From Symsagittifera roscoffensis (Eukaryota > Xenacoelomorpha > Acoela > Convolutidae): a stretch of 64,000 nt of DNA. Both the position numbers and the translations under genes were made by a program. The DNA lies in contig NC_087071.1 in the NCBI RefSeq assembly GCF_963678635.1, forward strand, positions 27,699,378 through 27,763,377, written 5' to 3'. Numbering within the stretch: position 1 is the first letter of the stretch; every line of letters begins with the position of its first letter. Below are positions 49,357 through 57,600 of this stretch, one piece after another. Under the pieces are notes generated by a model, which searched no databases, was not told the origin of the DNA, and saw only the letters and a program-made list of their open reading frames with translations.

Positions 49357-49723
49357 TTAAAAAAATTAGCCATTTTGTAACATCTTCTACATTGTAGACG
49401 ATGTCATTTATTTTGTCCGACAGATTTTCCGCCAAGGGAACACGCGAGTCTTTTGGTACTCTCTTGAGTACTCGGACATTTGAGATGGCTGTATTAACAT
49501 AATTGTCTAGCACTAAATCATTACCTATTGTTGCTTTATTAACAGATTTTACATCAACGCATAAAGGACACTGAAACCATTGGGTTTTCTTAGAGTCGCT
49601 AAGAGAAATATTTACACAACTGATATGATACCAACTAGAACAACAATCACATTTAATCCAATTTATCAGTCCTGAAGGTTTTAAGCAATCTTTGCTTGTA
49701 CACTCTTTGTTGTTTTTCCTCAT
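49277..49723 (-). CDS. PHD-type zinc finger ORF of the R2-like element
   Basis: The ATG at 49,723 begins MRKNNKECTSKDCL. A C4HC3 pattern is visible: CTSKDC, KCDCC, WYHISC, FQCPLC. This is the arrangement of PHD fingers, which commonly read histone tails; in the element it may steer target choice or bind nucleic acid (inference). The frame overlaps the RT frame by about 80 bases. In the overlap lies a nine-T run (49,337-49,345 as A on the plus strand), and removing one base would join finger and RT into one frame. The frame after the run (TEKKWTQTDHKHELFDK) is probably not native. Either a one-base expansion or programmed shifting would explain it. Confidence 0.7.
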   Translation of the reverse strand: MRKNNKECTSKDCLKPSGLINWIKCDCCSSWYHISCVNISLSDSKKTQWFQCPLCVDVKSVNKATIGNDLVLDNYVNTAISNVRVLKRVPKDSRVPLAENLSDKINDIVYNVEDVTKWLIFLTSFLFFFGATEKKWTQTDHKHELFDK

Positions 49724-50063
49724 CTTGACGCAGCATAAAGGTAAAAAAAGGATTTTGACTGGACTTTAGGGGACTGAACTAACCCATGATAAGCGGTTAG
49801 TGGGAATTTTACAAATCAGCAAATAAAAAAAAAAAGACAACTAAATTAATTTAAAAGGTTAAAAGGCAGCATAAAGGTTAAAAATCAAAAACAAGGAACA
49901 ATCTCACCCGAGCTCAGTAGGTTCAGCGGCGCACCACCAGACTTCTCAAGCCAGTTCCAGTTCCCCACCTCCCCACAGAAAGCCACTTGACAGACCTGTC
50001 TCTAAAATCCCTCAGAGGGCGCTCCACATACAGGCACAAACATCAAACATAACAAATCTATTT

Positions 50064-50111
50064 AATAAGTTTATCACAACAATTAGGCTAAATTGTTGTG
50101 ATAAACTTATT
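50064..50111. repeat. Perfect 21-bp inverted repeat with 6-base loop
   Basis: Arms 50,064-50,084 and 50,091-50,111 are exact complements around AGGCTA. It sits in the 5' terminal ~70 bases of the R2-like element. The short motif TTAGCCTAATTAGCC follows at once. Confidence 0.9.
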
Positions 50112-50132
50112 TAGCCTAATTAGCCTTTGAAA

Positions 50133-50179
50133 TCATGTGTAATTGGTAGCTGAGATTCCGTCAGCTGTTGTTGACTCAT
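50133..50179 (-). pseudogene. LINE copy 2 ORF1, 5' end, with the right target-site duplication
   Basis: The ATG at 50,179 encodes MSQQQLTESQLPI, identical to the start of ORF1 in copy 1, up to the insertion. 50,133-50,144 is the second copy of the 12-bp duplication TCATGTGTAATT. The 5' UTR continues to about 50,289 and matches 41,852-41,961. Confidence 0.88.
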
Positions 50180-50477
50180 GACTTGGTTTTACTCAATGGG
50201 GGGCAAAAAAGCCTTCACCCGTAGGTATACTTGAAAAAAAATTAGATTTTTCTCTTTCAAAATGTAGAAATCAAAAGGCAAAAACATCAACTATATTGCA
50301 CGTGCGCAAATTTTTTTCTATCTGAATTAGGGTAACTTACAAATTCTGAGCATTCGATTGACGTGTAAAATTTAAAATTTTTATGCATGTTTTAAAGCAT
50401 AAAAAAAGCATCTTCGTAAGACTACTTTAAGAAACAATAGCACTTTGAAATCCAGTTCTAGATCTGCCAATCAGAGA

Positions 50478-50579
50478 GTCAAAAGTATCATAGTAACCGA
50501 GGTTACAGTCATGAGTCCCTTCATCATGTATTCCAGTCAAAATCCTTGGAATTTTCTAGATATGGAAGTGATAATGATA
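50478..50579 (-). repeat. 102-bp fragment of the R2-like 3' UTR
   Basis: Identical by eye to 46,614-46,715, the 3' UTR of the complete R2-like element. It is preceded by AATCAGAGA (AATCAGAAG in the element). No coding sequence is attached. It may be an extreme 5'-truncated insertion or part of a short non-autonomous element sharing the R2-like 3' end. 50,290-50,477 shows nothing recognisable. Confidence 0.8.
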
Positions 50580-51103
50580 GATATGGCTTTCTTTTGATAT
50601 ATGGTTGAGCCTGCTACCGTTTGAAGACAACGACCATTTTAGCAGTTGGGAAGCAGCAGAACTTGAACGAAATTGTGCCATTCCGCCGGATGACACAGTA
50701 TAACCTTCCCGCGACGAAAAAAAAAGTGACTAAAGGCCTTACGAACAGAAAAGTGTTGCGACGGAGGGTCAGAATGTTCTGGAATTTTTATTTTTAAAAT
50801 TTCGATTTGAAGGAGAACATTTCTGAGAAATAGAAAAAAGACGGCCATTTTGAATAAAATAGAGAAAAATCAGAACGACGCCATATTTTGTGACGAACGG
50901 TTGTATCCGAGACGAGAAAATTACGGAGCCTCTTATCGTGGCAATAACACACGATAAGGACCTTAGTGACGGATATTTGTGGAGACGGAGGCTTCAGTGG
51001 GGGGAAGAGAAATACCACGGAACCCTCCCGGGACACGAAATATAGGAGATAAGAGTGTTGTCTCAAGAAAATCACGGGAGCGGAGGCTTGGTCCCCCAGA
51101 GAC
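50580..51103. other. No gene; flank of the gypsy LTR
   Basis: Mixed-composition sequence with one CGGAGGGT (50,762) and one ACCCTCC (51,022), the motif that is abundant in the gypsy leader. The presence of this motif leaves open that the LTR starts further upstream than annotated. Minus-strand frames here have no recognisable content. Confidence 0.4.
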
Positions 51104-51559
51104 TGTTATATGTGAAGGGACTGTGTAAACTAGCCATAACAGTTGCTGTAATGTCCTAGATCTGAATTAAACACCGTTATTATTTAATATTTCAGAGCAT
51201 GAGTAGATAGAGAAAGGAAAAGGTCAATCCATCTCCAATGGATTTAATATAAAACTGTCACACAAAAACATATAGAAATAGGTGGTTCGAGCCGTGTTTT
51301 TAATGACAATCACGTAGTCTGAGGATCCGAGACTCAGCTATGTGGTTGTGTTCGCATGCAAACGAAAGCTGATCAAAAGTCGTTTGACTGATGGCCTAAA
51401 AATAGTAACTTTTTACTTTGCCCTAGACAGACCAGAAAATCAACTGGCAAGGTCGAGACGGTGAAAAACGAGTGGAATTAAGGTAACTGACGCCTGCCAG
51501 TCGTCAATAGGTACTTTTTCTACGCTCCGTCGCTGTGTGATATTTGGGCGAATGTTACA
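51104..51559 (+). repeat. Putative 5' LTR of the Ty3/gypsy element
   Basis: Begins TGTTATATGTG and ends GTTACA (TG...CA). The right boundary is supported by the end of similarity to the solo LTR-like block at 2,060 and by a possible primer-binding site 12 bases later. The left boundary is chosen only from the TG and could be wrong. The matching 3' LTR is outside the window. Confidence 0.55.
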
Positions 51560-51571
51560 TAGACGTTTTTA

Positions 51572-51590
51572 TGGCGCTCCTGGGTGGGCC
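51572..51590 (+). other. Candidate primer-binding site
   Basis: TGGCGCTCCTGGGTGGGCC begins with TGG, the complement of tRNA 3' CCA, and lies where gypsy elements prime minus-strand DNA synthesis. I could not assign the tRNA. Confidence 0.4.
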
Positions 51591-51637
51591 TGTTAAAGGC
51601 ATGAAACCATCATGATCAGCAAGCGTTTCAGCGACGT

Positions 51638-52854
51638 ACCCTCCGCTCCGGGCGTATGCCCGAGTTAGAGGCCTTAATGACCGTTTTCGTACTAGGGGGA
51701 AGGTGCGTACCCCTCCGTCTAGTACGATTTAGCTTTTTAACTTAGTTAACACCGAAAATTCCGGGGGTCGGAGGGTTAGGTGGGAAATCTAGAGCCCGCT
51801 TGTCCTGAGGTCCCAGGACCAAAAACAATTAAAGAGAAAGCGTAAAACCAAACAAAAAATAGTGTATAACCAAGAAAAAGCCAAAAATAATTATTTAAAA
51901 ACAAAAAAAGTACAAAAAACAGTAAAAAATCCAAAAAAGACCAAAAACAGTAAAAAAAACATAAAGTGACAGTTTATATGTTATTTCCGGACGAGATGTG
52001 ATCTGACCTTCCTATTTGTTGTTGTTTCAGATTGATTTATATCGTTTCTGATAGAGAGATTGTGTGTTTTGGTGAAGGGTTGGGTACCCTCCCTCGAGTG
52101 TAATTTGAGTGTTTAAGCACGTTAATGGTGATTTTGCCGGTGACCGGAGGGTAGAGTGGCAGGCTGATCAACGTGTTCCACACTCAACAGGGACATCAAG
52201 GACAACATCCGCAACGACTGTTGGGTATCGTTGAAGCAATTTTAGTATCGTTCGGGTACTATTTCCTTAAAACTTAAGTGGTGGGGGGCACGATTGGCGC
52301 GGTCCGATTGTACCCTCCATCGATTACAAATTTCCGAGTTAAGGGTCTTAATTCGAATATTTTGGTGCAAAGGAGGGTATAGTACTATTTATTAACGACT
52401 ATTTATAGATTATTGTCCTTACTATATATTACTTATCTCCTATTTAGACCCAAGAAACACCCATTTTTTGTCGAAAATTACCAATTTTCGACCAAACTGT
52501 AGACCCCCAAATTTTCGGATATCCGAGCTTTTCCGATAGGCAAAAAGCTTTTATATAGAGAGTAGCCACGTAGTTCGATCCCCTTTATTAAAGAAACCGC
52601 GTGAGCAAAGATTCAGTAGAAGTTAGGAAAACGAGAATTTTTCGACCAAAATTTTGATAATTTTCTGTATTTTGTCAATCTGTTTTGGGGATCGATTTTT
52701 TGAGTTTTTAGAGTTAGAGCAATAAAATTTTTTGCGTTAGGAGCGTGCTAGCATAACGTGCTCGGTTACTAGAGAAATTTTTGGGTAACCCTCCGAGTAG
52801 CTCCGTGGATAGAGCTAACGACTTAAGGTTTGGAAAAGGAAGGAATCGGAGGGT
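51638..52854 (+). repeat. Five ~65-70-nt closed-stem units in the gypsy leader
   Basis: Units at about 51,638-51,703, 51,710-51,776, 52,085-52,153, 52,311-52,379 and 52,788-52,854. All but the first are closed by 7-8 perfectly complementary bases (ACCCTCC... / ...GGAGGGT). The middle of each holds a small TTAA-N5-TTAA-like hairpin (for example TTAAGGGTCTTAA, TTAACTTAGTTAA, TTAAGCACGTTAA). The interiors otherwise differ, so stems are conserved more than sequence. The fifth unit contains TAGCTCCGTGGATAGAGC, much like a tRNA D-arm. Confidence 0.7.
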
Positions 52855-53186
52855 CCAAATTTGATAGTTTTTGGCCAAATTTTTATTTCTAAACCAATTT
52901 TGGTCCGGTTTTTTGCATTATTCCAGTGCCGTACAGGGCTACTACGCTCATTTCAAGTATTTTTAGGCACTTTCGACCGGAATTGCGAAAAAAGTCTTTC
53001 AGATCCTACACAGGTGGTGAAAAAGGCCATTTTGACGAACGCGTTTTTGGCGATTTCTCAAAGACTAGTTATCCGATCGGGATAATTTTGGTACCATAAG
53101 TCGACGTTTTTGACCACTTTTCCGAATCGCAACCGTTTTTGGGTTGATTATTTCGGAAAAGAAAAATTTTTTAGAATTTGTTGGTT

Positions 53187-53216
53187 CGGAGGGTCCAAGT
53201 AACGGGCAACCCTCCG
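53187..53216 (+). repeat. Hairpin CGGAGGGT...ACCCTCCG
   Basis: The same octamer pair as in the leader units but in reversed order, giving an 8-bp stem with a 14-base loop (53,187-53,194 with 53,209-53,216). Confidence 0.7.
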
Positions 53217-53357
53217 AGCGGCAGAAAATTTTATCAAAACATCTTTTTATTCAACTGGGAAGGTTGACCGTGTCAGCCAACCTAGTCTTAAGTCAGGTAG
53301 ACCGCTTTCAGAGGCTTTACTGCGGTGATTTAACCCTTTTTCTTGATTTTAGGGGGA

Positions 53358-53735
53358 ACCCTCCGAAGTAACCCTCCGGAGTCAGCTAAACCCTTTAGCA
53401 ACCCTCCTTAGTGGAAAATTTCCACGAGATCACCCTAAGAAGTTGAAACAGCTCCCCCTAGAACCCTTAGCTTATTTTGACGCTTTTTGAAGCTAGTAGG
53501 AGAACCTTCCAAGTGAGATCAGAAAATTTGAAAATTTTGGAGGTACCCTCCGAAGTGACCCTCCGGAGCGTATTAAGCATCTTATTGACCCTCCTTAGTA
53601 AATTTAAGGGGACCCTCCGAAGTAACTTGGGTGATTAAGATACCCTCCTAAGTAACTTGAGTGATTGAGGTACCCTCCGAGGTAACCCTCCGGAGTGTCT
53701 TAAACCTTCTAGCGACCCTCCTTGTAAGAGACTTG
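53358..53735 (+). repeat. Tandem ACCCTCC-rich leader repeat
   Basis: About eleven ACCCTCC motifs in under 400 bp. The unit is ACCCTCCGAAGTAACCCTCC followed by GGAG, a TTAA-containing spacer, and ACCCTCCTTAGT. Fairly full copies start at 53,358, 53,545 and 53,672, with partial ones between. The tandem CCCTCCG/CGGAG halves are self-complementary. Confidence 0.75.
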
Positions 53736-53923
53736 AGTAAACCTTCTGTGGCAATTTGGGAAACGGAAAATATCCATTTAATTAGGATCATATTAGGATA
53801 TTAGGCGTGCTTATCAGGATCATAAGAATCCATTCTGACCCGGAAATTCGTGATCAACTTTGGATTCTATATTGGGTGTATTAGAAGTACCCGAACAAAA
53901 TTTTTTTTTGATTGTGATTTTGG

Positions 53924-54270
53924 TTGAGTGGTTGCCTTGAGCTACTTAATAGGAAAGTTCGGGCAATCCGGGAACAAATAAAGGAAGACCTCGGTGGGTG
54001 TATTAAGCAAATACACACCCACTTGAGAAGAAGAATTGTTCCCTACTCTCGTGCACTTGGAGCAGTCCGAGTGTGGGAGAGCTTTTTCATAGATTTGACG
54101 AATTTTCGACCAAGAGGTTGCCTTGAGCTACTTAGTAGGACAGCTCGGGCAATCGCAGGACACCTAAAAGAAGACCTCGGTGGGTGTATTAGGCAAATAC
54201 ACACCCACTTGAGAAGACTGTGTCCTGGGCTTCGTTCTTTCGGATCGTTCCGATTGGGGGAAGTCTTTTT
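53924..54270 (+). repeat. Two-copy direct repeat with conserved hairpin in the leader
   Basis: A ~150-190-bp unit starting GGTTGCCTTGAGCTACTTA occurs at 53,930 and again at 54,117. Each contains GTGGGTGT ... ACACCCAC, an 8-bp stem around a 13-base loop. Both copies are read in the same open frame (53,924-54,352), which lacks an ATG start, so a protein is doubtful. The rest up to the gag ATG (54,271-54,694) shows nothing recognisable. Confidence 0.7.
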
Positions 54271-54694
54271 CTTTAAGACTAAGTTTTATTTATCTATTTC
54301 TGAATCATCACTGCTTTTTATCGAAGATTGTTTAATTTTAACAAAGCAGTGACTTGATAAATTGTGTGGCGATAAATTGATACTGACAAAAGGTCGCTGT
54401 CACCTGTAGGATATTCTTATCTGATTATCGATTGTGTTTTGTGTGTCGATTATATCTTGTGGAAACTTAGTGATACTGTTATACTATACAACCGGGTTGA
54501 GTTAGCATTATATCAATACTGGGTAGACCCTGTGTGTAACTTTAGCTGAGTCACTAATTTAGTCGTGAGAGATCTAAGAGACATTTTGATACTGACGGAA
54601 TCGAGTAGGCAGCGTTAAGTGATTTAACTAGATCTTGTTTGTGGTACGTTTGCATTGCCATCAAATTACGAATACTTTCATTTTGTACAAAACT

Positions 54695-57600
54695 ATGCAG
54701 CGCAGGGACTCGTTAGGATCGACTACTAAAATTCCCAGGCTAAGCAAGGGAAGCACGCGGAAATTTAGAACTAGGCGTAGCCAAACCTCGTTTAGCAGCG
54801 CTTCCGACGCGTTTGCTGAAGACGAATCGACTAAAGGTCAACCTGATCTTTCAGTGATCGAAATGAGACTAAGGAGCGAGAAAAACCTTGATGGCAATCA
54901 AGGGCGGAGCGCCGAGGCCGAGCCTGCGAGCGAAACGCCGGTGGATCCCTTTGACGAAGGGGAGCGAACGCTCATTCGACCCGACTTTGAGCCAGACGGG
55001 GTCCTCGAACGAGAGGAAGTCGAGAGGACAGAGGAGACCTCGGAGCGTTCCGAGGTCGAACCTCGGGAGGAGGTGTTGTACAGGGGAATGTCCAAGTCAG
55101 AGACTAAGAGCTATAAATGGAGAAGGGAACCTTCACATCTGACAAGTGCACACTCATCCTTGGCCAAACAGAGTAACAACGCGATGATGTCGAGTATGAG
55201 TCCGGGTAAAGAGCAGACGTTCTCGAAGGCCAAGAAGAGTTGGAAGTCCTTGTACGACGAACGCATGGCGTCACTACCAACCGTAGGTTTGACTTCCAGT
55301 GATGACTACCCGGAGATAACCCATCCGGATGTGAACTTCACACCGTGCCCAAGGAACGAGAAGAGCAGGAAGGCGTCATCAGTCTCGCCGACCAGACCCA
55401 TGTCAGATGGGATAACGATGGGAGCATCATCAACGTTTGACAGACTAATGACGTCAATGCACAAGCAAAAGGACGGTGCGTCATCGAGTACTAGGCTACC
55501 GCCGCAGCTGACCTCGTCTTCTCTGGGGCTAACCCCGCCATTGGGGGCAGCTGGTGACATAAGTGATATGTTCGCTGGTGTGATGAATGGCCTGGATGAA
55601 TTGAGGCGAGACATGACTAAGAGGATAGATCAAGTTGACGAGAGAGCTCACCATGGTCGAGAGAATTTGAAAGATGAGCTAACGCACGTGAAGTCGCAGG
55701 CGAGGTTTGATCAGGCTCGATTGATTCGTGACACCGATCAATGCCTGGCCGAGAGCCTGGCACAGGCAAACAAAGAGTCAGAGGAAAGAGAGGCTAGGAT
55801 GACAAGAGAGATCGAGCGATTGTTGAATGATCATGATAATACCTACGCCCAAACGATGACTGGCCTGGAAAGGAGGTTGGACGCCAAATCTGACTTGATG
55901 ATGCGGAAGCTTGACGCGATCCTGAATGGGAATAGTTGGCAGGAGCATTCCAACTCAAGGGAGCGCTCACGCCATGCGAATGTTGGAGATGGTACGGGCA
56001 ACAGTGCCAGAGCCCAGCAAGGCTCGAGAACGAACTACGAACATAGAAACAAGGAGCGGCCAAGGGCAGCCCCGCAGAGGCCTGGCTGGACAAATCCAGT
56101 CCCACCGGAGGCAGATGCCACCCCGGAGACAAGATTGCCAACCGTGCCACAAGTCAGTTCAGTACCAGATCTGACTACAGTCTCACAAGACACAACGATG
56201 TATGCCTCGATGTTTGAGCCTCTGAACAGATCTCTTGAAACATTCATCACCAAGCTCTCGAAGTCAACCGAGAGAGGAGAGAGGTCAAGAAGAACACTGA
56301 AAAAGCCAAAGTCATATAAAGACGAGTCGGACGGCTGCATTGATACTTGGATAGAGGTGATGAAGTTACACTTTGAGGAAGAGAATCTCTCCAAGAAACA
56401 AGAGTGCAGCGCGCTGACGAGCAACTTGGAGGGTACTGCACTAAATTGTGTAATGGCGAAAAGAGCCAATGAGAGGGATAGCGCTCGCAAGATATTCGAC
56501 ATCCTGCTGAATCGTTTCGGCTCTGGAGTACAAGGGCACCAGGCCATGGTGAAGTTCGAGAAGAGGCGTCAGAGAGATGAAGAATCAATAGATAAATTCT
56601 TGGACGACCTTGAATTGCTCAGGAGGAGGAGCAACCCGGATGAGAGAATATCCGAACGAAACTTGGCGATCGCTTCGAAGTTCATGGATGGTGTAAGGAG
56701 TGAGGAGTTGAAGACGATGTTGGCCACTCACTTCACCCTGTCGCTTGACCAGGTACCCACGCCCGACGACTTGCGTATGAAGTCACGCGAGTATTTACTG
56801 ATAAAACCGAGGGCGCAAAACCGTTACAGCAATTATGGCAACTATAGCGGGACAAACACTGGTGCGAATTCCAGTTGGTACAAACCTCGCGATGACATGG
56901 ACAAGAGGAGGTCGTGTGCGAATTGTGGTTCGATGGACCATCACGTTTCTGCGTGTTCTGCATACAAACAGAACATGAAGGCCATAGGCTACTTTCTCGA
57001 GGACGCTGACGCGACCGACGAGGATCATGAAGAGTACGTGAGAGGGCTCATCATGAAATATGGTCCGAGGTGTTTCTTCTGTAATTTGGAGGGACACTTC
57101 AAGTCGGATTGTACTCAATTTTGGGACGCAGTAGCGGACGCGAAACATCCCCGCCACGAAGAGGCGCTTTCGGGTGTCAAGGCCAGTCGAGCACGTCTGA
57201 TGAACGAGGCTGAATCTCGGAGAAAGGAAACGACACCGAGCACCTTTGCGACCAAAAAGGTTAAGACATGGCCTGACGAGGTGGTAGCCTCGAACCTCGA
57301 AGCAGAGTCGTCTAGTCCACTCAAGGTGGATTACGGCCTGGCGGCAAGGACAGCGCTGCAGAATGTCAAACAGGACCTTGCCACGAAAGAAGTGGAGCAA
57401 TGGGTAAGGTCGGAGCTGGAGAGCACAGATCTTCGGGAAAGTCTTAATGTCCTGAGTAAGACGACAAGAGCAGAAGATGAAAAAGAGCCCAAGAAACAGG
57501 GACTAAAACTGAACGTTATATCTGGCAAGACTTTCGGCATGACGAAGGCAGGGACCAAAATAATGTCTATCATCTCAGTCGCAGGGCACCAGGTGGTCAA

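Larger units (their letters stand above)
46579..50132 (-). mobile_element. R2-like non-LTR retrotransposon inserted in LINE ORF1
   Basis: 3,554 bp bounded by a 12-bp duplication of the LINE sequence. On the minus strand it begins with a ~410-bp 5' region that contains a 21-bp perfect inverted repeat. It then has an N-terminal PHD-type finger, the RT and a restriction-like endonuclease, a 3' UTR and an A-rich tail (T-rich at 46,579-46,600). A decayed copy lies at 27,600-30,240, a C-terminal scrap at 8,730-8,905 and a 102-bp 3' fragment at 50,478-50,579. The element is not at an rDNA site, so it is either unspecific or has another target. Confidence 0.88.
41962..50289 (-). mobile_element. Tx1/L1-like LINE copy 2, split by an R2-like element
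   Basis: The 3' end (T-run from 41,962) directly follows the 5' end of copy 1. ORF2 is intact. ORF1 is interrupted at 46,578 and resumes at 50,133, with the 5' UTR ending near 50,289 at GGCAAAAACATC, the same 5' end as copy 1. The 3.55 kb between is a complete R2-like retrotransposon. Without it the element would be about 4.8 kb. Confidence 0.88.

Noticed and set aside
51283-51293. GGTTCGAGCC, similar to a tRNA box B
   Set aside because: No box A or foldable cloverleaf upstream at the right distance; it lies in the LTR and is not conserved in the related block at 1.8 kb.
53924-54352. 142-codon ORF as a confirmed gene
   Set aside because: It lacks an ATG start and owes its length to a duplicated block; kept only as a finding.
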